Shown in pieces: positions 42,923 through 50,364 of a DNA stretch of 64,000 nt (positions are counted from its first letter, which is position 1; every line of letters starts with the position of its first letter). Source of the DNA: Lachnoclostridium phytofermentans ISDg (GTDB lineage Bacteria > Bacillota > Clostridia > Lachnospirales > Lachnospiraceae); NCBI RefSeq assembly GCF_000018685.1, contig NC_010001.1, forward strand, positions 1,008,001 through 1,072,000. Direction: 5' to 3'. Under the pieces are notes generated by a model that ran no database searches, had not been told where the DNA came from, and was given only the letters and a program-made list of their open reading frames with translations. Made by a program: the position numbers and the translations under genes.

Positions 42923-42967
42923 AAAAAGTCTGTTTTAGTATAACTGAAACAGACTTTTTATTTTTTT
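42923..42967. terminator. Bidirectional terminator between convergent genes
   Basis: AAAAAGTCTGTTT pairs with GAAACAGACTTTTT, followed by TATTTTTTTATT. It ends the lipoprotein gene and overlaps the end of the convergent HAD-GNAT gene. Confidence 0.85.
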
Positions 42968-44156
42968 ATTCTATATTTGGATTCTCAATGACATATAAAT
43001 CACAATTTCTACCTTTATGATAAATTTCTGCTTCTAAGTTCATACCAACATGCATTGCAACCTTTGTAGAACGAGAATTCTTTTTGTCAATGACAGCAAC
43101 AATGCGAGGAATATGAAGTTCATAGAAAGCATATTCTAAGACACTTTTTGTACATTCCAATGCGTATCCGTAACCCCAATGGTCTATATTAAGTAAATAT
43201 CCAAGTTCAATTTCAAAGCGGCCATTAATTTCAGAATTCTGAATTCCACAACGGCCGATTAATTCACTTGTTTCTCTACTAAAGATACCCCAGAATCCAT
43301 AACCATAAAAATTATAAACATTTTTGATATATGCTTTATGTTTTTCGATTTCTTCTTGTAGATAATCATCGATATCATCAACAAATTCTCGGACTTCCGG
43401 TTGCTGATAGATATGATACATAGAGACGATATCATCAACACTTAATTCACGAATGATAAGACGTTCTGTTGTTGCAATTGTAACAGGTTCTCCATGAGAA
43501 CGTAGATATACATTATTTAAAAATGAAAATGTAATCTCTTCAAAACCCTCTACAATTATATCTGCACCACTTAGATCTTGATTCCCGGAATTCTCATTAT
43601 AATAACCTACACAAGTCATTCCTGCTGCTTTGGCCGCAGTAACACCATTATACGAATCCTCTATTACCAAACATTCATCTGGTGAAACACCAAGCAAACT
43701 AGCAGCTTTTAAAAAGATATCCGGAGCTGGTTTCGAGTGTTTTAAGTCCATTCCGGAAACATAATCATGAAAATAGGAGGTAAGGTTTAAATCTATTGCA
43801 GTTCGTTCAATCTGTTCCATTGGTGAGGAACTTGCTATAGCTAATTTAATTGGATGTTTTGAAAGATTTTTAATTAAATCAACTACATAAGGAACTGCAG
43901 GATAACTTTCTTCTAACTCAAGCTGATTTAGAACTTCTTGTTTTGTTCGAATTACTTCTTCTGAAGTATTCGGTAGGTTAAAATCTTTAACTAGTACATC
44001 TACCATATAGCGATCTGTATTTCCGATAAATTGGTAACAATATTCTTTTGATAAATCCAGACCAAACAGCTTCATAGCCTTCTGGAACGCCTTACAATGT
44101 AAAGGTTCACTATCTATAATAACTCCATCCATGTCAAACAATATCGCTTTTAACAT
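42966..44156 (-). CDS. HAD phosphatase-GNAT acetyltransferase fusion
   Basis: The 396-residue protein has two domains. Residues about 1-215 are a beta-phosphoglucomutase-like HAD hydrolase: LFDMDGVIIDSEP (motif I, nucleophile Asp), LAIASSSP (motif II), KPAPDIFLKA (motif III) and VIEDSYNGVTAAKAAGM (motif IV). Residues about 225-396 are a RimJ-type GNAT domain: TERLIIRELSVDDI, LGYLLNIDHWGYGYALECTK, VIDKKNSRSTKVAMHVGM. The ATG is at 44156. Substrates are unknown. Confidence 0.9.
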   Translation of the reverse strand: MLKAILFDMDGVIIDSEPLHCKAFQKAMKLFGLDLSKEYCYQFIGNTDRYMVDVLVKDFNLPNTSEEVIRTKQEVLNQLELEESYPAVPYVVDLIKNLSKHPIKLAIASSSPMEQIERTAIDLNLTSYFHDYVSGMDLKHSKPAPDIFLKAASLLGVSPDECLVIEDSYNGVTAAKAAGMTCVGYYNENSGNQDLSGADIIVEGFEEITFSFLNNVYLRSHGEPVTIATTERLIIRELSVDDIVSMYHIYQQPEVREFVDDIDDYLQEEIEKHKAYIKNVYNFYGYGFWGIFSRETSELIGRCGIQNSEINGRFEIELGYLLNIDHWGYGYALECTKSVLEYAFYELHIPRIVAVIDKKNSRSTKVAMHVGMNLEAEIYHKGRNCDLYVIENPNIE

Positions 44157-44252
44157 TGAGATAACTCCAATCTTTTTAAATTATACATAGCTTACCATTT
44201 TTCATGGTTCTTTGCAAGTTGTTGGGGAATCATATCACTATGATAGGATATT

Positions 44253-44300
44253 GAGTAAAAATACTATGGAGTAAAAATACTATGGAGTAAAAATACTATG
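44253..44300 (+). repeat. Three perfect 16-bp tandem repeats
   Basis: GAGTAAAAATACTATG occurs three times in a row (44253, 44269, 44285), followed by a diverged partial copy ending ACTATGG. It lies in the intergenic region before the MIF-like gene. Unit length is the same as the repeat at 45195. Confidence 0.9.
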
Positions 44301-44388
44301 AATTACAAAGACTATGGATAAATAAGGAGTGATTTGATATAATATAAAAAATTCAGAAAATAAGTGAATAGGGAAGGGAGCTATAAAT

Positions 44389-44733
44389 ATGCCATTTATT
44401 AATTCTAAAGTGAGCGTGAAATTAACAAAACAACAAGAGGAAACACTAAAGCAAAAGCTTGGTAAGGCGATTGAGCTTATCCCAGGGAAAAGTGAAACAT
44501 GGTTGATGGTGGGGTTTGAGGATGAATACTCACTATATTTTAAAGGGCAAGCGTATGAAAAAATTGCCTTTGTTGAGGTTGAAATATTTGGAAAGGCAGA
44601 TAGAGCAGCATATGATAAATTAACTGCCGCTATCTGCGAAATTTATGATGAAGTATTACAGATTCCTTCTGATAAAGTTTATGTTACCTATCAGGAAGTG
44701 CAACATTGGGGATGGAATGGAATGAATTTTTAA
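44389..44733 (+). CDS. MIF-like tautomerase family protein
   Basis: The 114-residue protein has the length and layout of macrophage migration inhibitory factor: the catalytic-type Pro directly after Met (MPFINSKVSV), GKAIELIPGKSETWLMVGFE, VEVEIFGKADRAAYDKLT and the C-terminal YQEVQHWGWNGMNF, matching the WGWNGxxF end of MIF. Members form trimers with phenylpyruvate tautomerase activity. Bacterial role unknown. The RBS is GGGAAGGGAGC. Confidence 0.88.
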   Translation: MPFINSKVSVKLTKQQEETLKQKLGKAIELIPGKSETWLMVGFEDEYSLYFKGQAYEKIAFVEVEIFGKADRAAYDKLTAAICEIYDEVLQIPSDKVYVTYQEVQHWGWNGMNF

Positions 44734-44738
44734 AGTAA

Positions 44739-45137
44739 TTATGAATTTCGATTTAGTAGCTTTTCAAAATACAATCCAGCAAGGAACCAGGCGGGCAGAT
44801 AATCAAAACGAATAACTCCTTTAAAGTTAAGTTTGGCCTTGCTGTAGTCCCATGGACAAGCTTTTATTTTCTTTAACAAGGTGCCAGTAAGATACTCCAT
44901 AGAAATAATTCCTAACGCATAGATGGAACCACGACAAAATGCACAACGTTTTTTTATTACTTTGCTTACAGGAGAAATTAAGGCAGCAAGCCCATAGATC
45001 GGAAACATCCAAATGGAAGTATGGCAGGATAAGGTTTTGTCTTTCCGTTCAATTGAGCTAAGACCTGTCCAAAAGCACTCCATACACCAACCACTAAGGC
45101 CACATAAGATAAAGTTAGTAAAAAAATTCTTTTTCAT
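44739..45137 (-). CDS. Putative CmpB-type membrane protein (ABC-transporter type IV family)
   Basis: The 132-residue protein fits PF06541-like proteins: FILCGLSGWCMECFWTGLSS, SIWMFPIYGLAALISPVSKV, RGSIYALGIISMEYLTGTLL, CPWDYSKAKLNFKGVIRFDY. It has three or four membrane helices. ATG 45137 follows CGGAGGCAAATTTTT; a longer TTG-type start is less likely. Despite the family name, a transport role is unproven. Confidence 0.8.
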   Translation of the reverse strand: MKKNFFTNFILCGLSGWCMECFWTGLSSIERKDKTLSCHTSIWMFPIYGLAALISPVSKVIKKRCAFCRGSIYALGIISMEYLTGTLLKKIKACPWDYSKAKLNFKGVIRFDYLPAWFLAGLYFEKLLNRNS

Positions 45138-45194
45138 AAAAATTTGCCTCCGTTCTGCTTGCTCCTCTGATGCTAATATCAACTCATTGGCAAT

Positions 45195-45264
45195 AGAAAG
45201 TAATAGTAAAAGAAAGTAATAGTAAAAGAAAGTAATTGTAAAAGAAAGTAATTGTAAAAGAAAG
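45195..45264 (+). repeat. Four 16-bp tandem repeats
   Basis: AGAAAGTAATAGTAAA occurs twice, then AGAAAGTAATTGTAAA twice (45195, 45211, 45227, 45243), ending in a partial AGAAAG. It lies in the region upstream of the minus-strand CmpB-like gene. The rest, to 45496, is AT-rich with no gene seen. Confidence 0.9.
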
Positions 45265-45496
45265 ATGTTTAAAATTTAGATTCCATTAAAGAAATAATAG
45301 AAGTAAGTTATTTTACACATATGAATTACTTTTCTATAGTATCTGTAAAACCTATGGAAGGTATGCACAGTTTATCGGTATACCTAAGTTTTCAATACTG
45401 TTCTGAAGGTGTACTCCTATTATAAAAAATAGAAGAATTCATTGTGTATTCAAGTATTTGATTCATATTAACAGATTAATTATAAGGAGATATTAA

Positions 45497-45994
45497 GTGG
45501 AAATTGAGCGTAAATTTAAAATCAGCAAGCTTCCTGCTAACTTAGAACAATATAAGAAAAAGGAAATCATACAGGGTTACCTATGTACACAACCTGTAGT
45601 ACGAATTCGTAAAAGTAATGAGAACTACATTTTAACTTATAAAAATAAATCAAACTTTAATCAAGAGCATGCAGTTATAAGCGAAGAAATCGAGTTACCA
45701 TTAACGAAAGAAGCATTCGAGCATTTACTCTCTAAGGTGGACTTCGGTGTTATTGAAAAAACGAGATACTTGATTCCACTTTCACAAGACCATACCGCTG
45801 AACTAGATGTGTTTCATGGAAGATTAAGTGGACTTATGTTTGTAGAAGTTGAGTTTTCAAGTGAAAAAGATGCAATAGATTTTATTAAACCAGATTGGTT
45901 TGAGGAAGACGTTTCGAAAGATAAACGATATCGTAATTCTTACTTAATATCAGTATCAAGTCTTGAAGAACTTCATTTAGACAGTGAGGAATGA
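45497..45994 (+). CDS. CYTH-domain protein (triphosphate-binding)
   Basis: The 165-residue protein carries the CYTH signature EIERKF at residues 2-7, then VVRIRKSNENYILTYKNKS, EEIELPLTKEAFEHLL, RYLI and AELDVFHGRLSGLMFVEVEF. These charged residues line the tunnel that holds a triphosphate and metal ions. Family members hydrolyse triphosphates such as thiamine triphosphate or tripolyphosphate. The start is GTG 45497, 7 nt after AAGGAG. Confidence 0.88.
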   Translation: MEIERKFKISKLPANLEQYKKKEIIQGYLCTQPVVRIRKSNENYILTYKNKSNFNQEHAVISEEIELPLTKEAFEHLLSKVDFGVIEKTRYLIPLSQDHTAELDVFHGRLSGLMFVEVEFSSEKDAIDFIKPDWFEEDVSKDKRYRNSYLISVSSLEELHLDSEE

Positions 45995-46132
45995 TGTAAT
46001 AATAAGGGATGAAGGGGTAATAAGTAATAAGGGTAGTTTGCTATTTCTATAGAAAGAGTAAATAGTTTGTAAGAATTTGACACTTTAATCAGATAGCACT
46101 TAAAAGTTTTATCACTTTAACAAAGAAAATTA
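45995..46132. other. Spacer before the gdhA promoter
   Basis: No terminator or gene is obvious after the CYTH gene until the hairpin at 46181, which lies beyond the gdhA promoter and may serve both transcripts. Confidence 0.35.
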
Positions 46133-46162
46133 TTGACAATTCTTAATTTATTATCATATAAT
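46133..46162 (+). promoter_or_regulatory. Promoter upstream of gdhA
   Basis: TTGACA (46133-46138), an 18-bp spacer and TATAAT (46157-46162). The predicted start is near 46169, about 147 nt ahead of the ATG and just before a terminator-like hairpin. Confidence 0.75.
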
Positions 46163-46180
46163 ATTTCATAAGCAAAAACA

Positions 46181-46220
46181 ATGGGGTAGTTGTGGTTCAT
46201 AACTATACCCATTTTTATTT
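46181..46220 (+). terminator. Attenuator-like hairpin in the gdhA leader
   Basis: ATGGGGTAGTT (46181-46191) pairs with AACTATACCCAT (46201-46212), followed by TTTTATTTTG. It lies about 12 nt after the predicted transcription start, so most transcripts might stop here unless regulated. It could alternatively be the terminator of the CYTH gene. Confidence 0.65.
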
Positions 46221-46315
46221 TGCCCTTTTGTAGTATTGGATAACAGAAAATGTGTTGTTTGGATACAATATGTTAGAGGGCTGTTTTAGATTAGAAAGTA
46301 AAGGAGAGAACAGAC

Positions 46316-47650
46316 ATGGGATATGTTGATGAGATAATAGAAAGAGCGATTGCAAAAAATCCGGGAGAACCAGAGTTTATTCAAGCGGTAAAGGAGGTTC
46401 TTACCTCCTTGAGACCAGTAGTGGATGCGAATGAGGATTTGTATAGAAAAGAGGCACTTTTAGAACGATTAATTGAGCCAGACAGACAATTTAAGTTTAG
46501 AGTACCATGGGTTGATGATAAAGGTCAGGTACAGGTTAATGTCGGATATCGTGTTCAGTTTAACAATTCTATCGGACCTTACAAGGGCGGCTTACGTTTA
46601 CACCCATCTGTAAATATTGGCATTATCAAATTCTTAGGATTTGAGCAAATCTTCAAAAACTCCTTAACTAGCTTACCTATCGGTGGTGGTAAGGGAGGTT
46701 CTGATTTTGATCCTAAGGGCAAATCGGATCGTGAAGTAATGGCATTTTGTCAAAGTTTTATGACGGAGCTTTGTAAATATATCGGAGCAGACGTTGACGT
46801 TCCAGCGGGTGATATTGGTACAGGAGCAAGGGAAATCGGCTATATGTACGGTCAATATAAGAGAATTCGTGGTATGTACGAAGGTGTATTAACAGGAAAA
46901 GGTCTATCCTATGGTGGTTCTTTAGTTCGTACTGAAGCGACAGGATATGGTTTATTATATTTAACAGATGAGATGCTTAAGTGTAATGGTATCGATATTG
47001 CTGGTAAAACAGTTTGTATTTCTGGTTCTGGTAATGTTGCGATCTATGCTACGCAAAAAGCGCAACAGTTAGGCGCTAAGGTAGTTACGTTAAGTGATTC
47101 TACAGGTTGGGTTTATGACCCAGACGGAATTGATTTAGATGCAATAAAGGAAATCAAAGAAGTGAAACGTGCTCGTTTAACTGAGTACAGAAACTACAGA
47201 CCAAACAGCGAATACTATGAAGGTAGAGGTGTATGGACTGTGAAATGTGATATTGCACTTCCTTGCGCTACACAAAACGAGTTATCGTTAGAAGATGCTA
47301 AAGTACTTGTTGCGAATGGATGCAAAGCAGTTGCAGAAGGTGCTAATATGCCTACAACGTTAGAAGCTACAGAGTATTTACAGGAAAATGGCGTTTTATT
47401 TGCTCCAGGTAAGGCCGCAAATGCAGGTGGTGTTGCTACCTCAGCACTCGAAATGAGCCAGAATTCTGAAAGACTTAGCTGGAGTTTTGAAGAAGTAGAT
47501 GCTAAATTAAAGAGTATTATGGTTAATATCTTCCACAACATGGATGATGCATCGAAACGTTATGGTTTTGAAGGAAACTATGTTGTTGGAGCCAACATCG
47601 CCGGTTTTGAAAAGGTTGCATCGGCTATGATTGCACAAGGAGTCTGCTAA
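46316..47650 (+). CDS. NADP-type glutamate dehydrogenase
   Basis: The 444-residue enzyme interconverts 2-oxoglutarate plus ammonia and glutamate. It has the family hallmarks: YRVQFNNSIGPYKGGLRLHP, PIGGGKGGSDFDPKGKSDRE (catalytic Lys region), DVPAGDIGTGAREIGYMYGQ, a Rossmann GSGNVAIYATQKAQQLGAKV (about 235-254) and FAPGKAANAGGVATSALEMS. Length fits hexameric bacterial GdhA. The RBS is AAAGGAGAGAACAGAC. A leader hairpin suggests regulation by attenuation. Confidence 0.95.
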   Translation: MGYVDEIIERAIAKNPGEPEFIQAVKEVLTSLRPVVDANEDLYRKEALLERLIEPDRQFKFRVPWVDDKGQVQVNVGYRVQFNNSIGPYKGGLRLHPSVNIGIIKFLGFEQIFKNSLTSLPIGGGKGGSDFDPKGKSDREVMAFCQSFMTELCKYIGADVDVPAGDIGTGAREIGYMYGQYKRIRGMYEGVLTGKGLSYGGSLVRTEATGYGLLYLTDEMLKCNGIDIAGKTVCISGSGNVAIYATQKAQQLGAKVVTLSDSTGWVYDPDGIDLDAIKEIKEVKRARLTEYRNYRPNSEYYEGRGVWTVKCDIALPCATQNELSLEDAKVLVANGCKAVAEGANMPTTLEATEYLQENGVLFAPGKAANAGGVATSALEMSQNSERLSWSFEEVDAKLKSIMVNIFHNMDDASKRYGFEGNYVVGANIAGFEKVASAMIAQGVC

Positions 47651-47716
47651 TAAAGTTGAGTATAGGGTAATATGTTCATTTAGAGAAGCGTAAACTTATA
47701 AAACAATGAAAATGGA

Positions 47717-47757
47717 GAAGCCGTCCACCTGGTTATCTAGGTGAACAGCTTCCCTTT
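47717..47757. terminator. Terminator after gdhA
   Basis: GAAGCCGTCCACCT (47717-47730) pairs with AGGTGAACAGCTTC (47739-47752), followed by CCTTT. GC-rich with only a short T run. Confidence 0.7.
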
Positions 47758-47771
47758 CTATCTAATCAATA

Positions 47772-47872
47772 TTTTTCAATTAATCAATATCTTTTTCAAT
47801 TAATCATATGTTTTTCAATTTATCATGTATCTTTTCAATCGATCTAACATACTTTCACCATCTAACCATATG
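47772..47872. repeat. Five degenerate ~20-bp repeats
   Basis: TTTTTCAATTAATCAATATC-like units occur in tandem, with TTTTTCAAT and AT(C/A)NNATATG/C as constant parts, decaying towards the ger operon end. Non-coding, between the convergent gdhA and ger genes. Confidence 0.75.
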
Positions 47873-47895
47873 TCTTTTTCTATCTACTTATATAT

Positions 47896-49131
47896 TTACG
47901 CCTCCTGATTACCCTTCTTACCTCTGCTAATACGCTTAATAAAACAAACAATTCCTAGTAAAGTAGGTAAAACATATTGAAAAATAAGATTAAGAGGCAT
48001 CATATAGGATAAAAAATATTCATCTAATTCGTACTGGGTAATTTTTCGTAAATAAACATAACAACAGCAAATTAACACCAGTGGAGCGCCAATGCATAAC
48101 AAAAGTGTAGTTTTTCTTGATGGAGAAACAACATCAAGTGGAGCACTTGAATCTTCTTTTGGCTGCTCTTGCTCCTTTTTTTGAAACACAAAGCTAAAGC
48201 AAGTAACACTAATGAATGCAAAGACACATACTGCTGTAAAATCAGATACAATACAAATTAAAGTTATAAAGGCATCAAATCTTTCAAACGTACTTAGGAT
48301 GGAGACTCCCTTGACTGATTGATAAATAGGATAGGTGAAGTTTTCTGTTAGTTTTGGCCCGTTGATGCAAAGAGATAATAGGATAGAGGCAAAGCATAGT
48401 AAAGTAAACTGTAAGATGCATCGGTATAATCTTATTTGAAAGGTTTGATGACTCTTTTGTTTGCCTTTAGTATCAGGGGCTTCATTGATATCACAAGGTA
48501 ACTCTGGTTTGTGTTCAATGTTACCTAGAAAGAAAAGTAATAACATTAAATTCCCACCGATGGATGCGATACTTGGAATTCTTCTCAAATTATCGGTTAA
48601 GGAGCTAATGCTTATCGTTTTTAGATACTCTGTATGGAAACTAGGTACCGCAAAAAGAAATAAAATCCCTAGGAAAAATACTGCTGGCAGGAATAAAAAT
48701 TCAGAAAAACGTAGTATTGTTTTACTTCCTTTTGAGAAAGCATATACACAAAGTAAAAATAGAAACCCAAGTAAAATATCTGCGGATATGGTTGGAAGTA
48801 GTGTGGTTTGAAGTAAAGTGGCATAGGAACCAATCTTAAATAAGATTACTAAGACACTCCAAAGTGCATAGACAAGAAGAATAAACTTAGCAATTACGGT
48901 ACCAACTAAATCACTTAGAATCTCTAACAGTGAGTATCCTCGATATACATATAACACTTGATACATAAGCCAAGCAAAGACACAACCAATTACACCATAA
49001 TACAATACAGCAACATATCCGGTAGAATCTCCAGATGGAGCTAGTAAGCCTGGCAAACTAGAAAAAATCGGAGTAATTGATAACAAAAGAAAAGTGTATG
49101 TGAATTGCCTGAGAGTTACTTTATTTTCCAT
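47896..49131 (-). CDS. Spore germination receptor B subunit (GerAB/GerKB-like permease)
   Basis: The 411-residue membrane protein has about ten helices and the amino-acid/polyamine permease-like GerAB pattern: KVTLRQFTYTFLLLSITPIF at the N-terminus, YRGYSLLEILSDLVGTVIAK and LPAVFFLGILFLFAVPSFHT. A hydrophilic loop (about 205-225) is rich in charged residues. GerAB subunits bind small germinants. ATG 49131 lies 7 nt after AGGTG. It overlaps the end of the C-subunit gene. Confidence 0.88.
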   Translation of the reverse strand: MENKVTLRQFTYTFLLLSITPIFSSLPGLLAPSGDSTGYVAVLYYGVIGCVFAWLMYQVLYVYRGYSLLEILSDLVGTVIAKFILLVYALWSVLVILFKIGSYATLLQTTLLPTISADILLGFLFLLCVYAFSKGSKTILRFSEFLFLPAVFFLGILFLFAVPSFHTEYLKTISISSLTDNLRRIPSIASIGGNLMLLLFFLGNIEHKPELPCDINEAPDTKGKQKSHQTFQIRLYRCILQFTLLCFASILLSLCINGPKLTENFTYPIYQSVKGVSILSTFERFDAFITLICIVSDFTAVCVFAFISVTCFSFVFQKKEQEQPKEDSSAPLDVVSPSRKTTLLLCIGAPLVLICCCYVYLRKITQYELDEYFLSYMMPLNLIFQYVLPTLLGIVCFIKRISRGKKGNQEA

Positions 49132-50326
49132 AAGACGCACCTGTTTCTATCATATAATTTTTACCTAATTGTGAATCTGCGGAATATCGAAAGTTCACCG
49201 TCTCGATTTGAAAATCTGGGATCTCTTCTTCGGTTATTCCTTGCTCTTTGTACCTTTGGTTGATACGATTTTCTACTTCTAGCAGGTCTACTTTATGAGT
49301 CTTCATATAACTTGTTAAGGTAGCAAATTGACTTTGCATATATTGATTTTGTCTAGCGGTTAATTCTCTTATTTCTTCCGTCTCATAAAGGGAAGGTTGC
49401 TTCGTAGCCTCTTTAATATCGGTATCAAATTCAAGTTTTATGTCAGTAAAAATTTCATTTCCTTGATTTGTAACATCAATATTGCATTTGTAGTTGGTAA
49501 TTTCTAATGCAATCGTAGAATTCACTTGGTTCGTGAATGCTTGTAGACTATCGTTTTCTTCTAAACTTTTCATCTGATCCGCTTGATGATAAGAAAGGTA
49601 GATTGGATAGGAACGAACTCTATTTCTAGCTAAATCAAGTAAAGAGGACATGGAGGTAGTTAAGTATTGATATAGGGAATCTCCTTTAAAAACAGCATAG
49701 CCTGAAATATAAAGAGATTGGTTGTCCTCTGTTAGATAAGGCAATAGTAGATTTCTTTTATTATCGGACAGAGCATTTAATACATCGAGCAATGTGTTGT
49801 CCGTCTTTTTTAGTAACTGCTTTTGCTTCATATCAAGAGCTTGCAGTTCCGATATCATATCCCTTTTCTCTTCTAAACCTCGAAAGATATAATCATGAAT
49901 ATTAGAGAGAGGAAGAAGATAAACGGAAGCATTCGTTTTAGTGGTATGCTCCCTAACAATATAATCAAGTCCCTTAAACAGCCCATCCTTGCAAACAGTA
50001 TCACTAACCAAATAATAATTTGTGTGTGCAATAGTAATAGGATTACGGTTTTTTAATTGTAAGTCCACAAAGGCTTCATAGATCGTATTACCACTACCAG
50101 TTACGGCAAGGGATATTGAACTATCACCAGTTCCAGCGGCATCGCTATAGATTGCAGTAACGGTGTAGTTCGTGGATGACTTATCAATAGCGATTATTCG
50201 AACCAAATCCACGTTACTAATTTCTTGACGATTCATATTGATATAGCATAAATATAATAGTAGCAGAATAGCGAAAAAACCTAGTATTTTAAGATGATGA
50301 TAGGTGCGATAATTTGATTTATTCAT
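49121..50326 (-). CDS. Spore germination receptor C subunit (GerAC/GerKC-like)
   Basis: The 401-residue protein matches GerAC from NRQEISNVDLVRIIAIDKSS (about 32-51) through PITIAHTNYYLVSD and the C-terminal domain (FQIETVNFRYSADSQLGKN). GerAC proteins are normally lipoproteins with a CWDxREI start. Here the only cysteine in place is preceded by Leu (LYLCY), a poor lipobox, so it may be held by the N-terminal helix instead. The RBS is weak; translation may be coupled to gerA. Confidence 0.85.
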   Translation of the reverse strand: MNKSNYRTYHHLKILGFFAILLLLYLCYINMNRQEISNVDLVRIIAIDKSSTNYTVTAIYSDAAGTGDSSISLAVTGSGNTIYEAFVDLQLKNRNPITIAHTNYYLVSDTVCKDGLFKGLDYIVREHTTKTNASVYLLPLSNIHDYIFRGLEEKRDMISELQALDMKQKQLLKKTDNTLLDVLNALSDNKRNLLLPYLTEDNQSLYISGYAVFKGDSLYQYLTTSMSSLLDLARNRVRSYPIYLSYHQADQMKSLEENDSLQAFTNQVNSTIALEITNYKCNIDVTNQGNEIFTDIKLEFDTDIKEATKQPSLYETEEIRELTARQNQYMQSQFATLTSYMKTHKVDLLEVENRINQRYKEQGITEEEIPDFQIETVNFRYSADSQLGKNYMIETGASYGK

Positions 50327-50364
50327 AGAGCAGTAGTTCCCAAAATATTATGGGAGGCACCTCC

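Noticed and set aside
42715..42943. Two frames overlapping the Thr/Pro lipoprotein (Cys/Trp-rich on minus, Gln/Leu-rich on plus)
   Set aside because: Both are frame shadows of the ACA/CCA repeat codons. Neither has an RBS or signal.
47215..47541. A 108-residue minus-strand frame
   Set aside because: It lies wholly antisense to the well-conserved glutamate dehydrogenase gene.
50327..50364. Leader peptide between gerA and gerC
   Set aside because: A 13-codon frame from a GTG ends over the gerC ATG, but that GTG lies within the GGAGG itself and could not be used efficiently.
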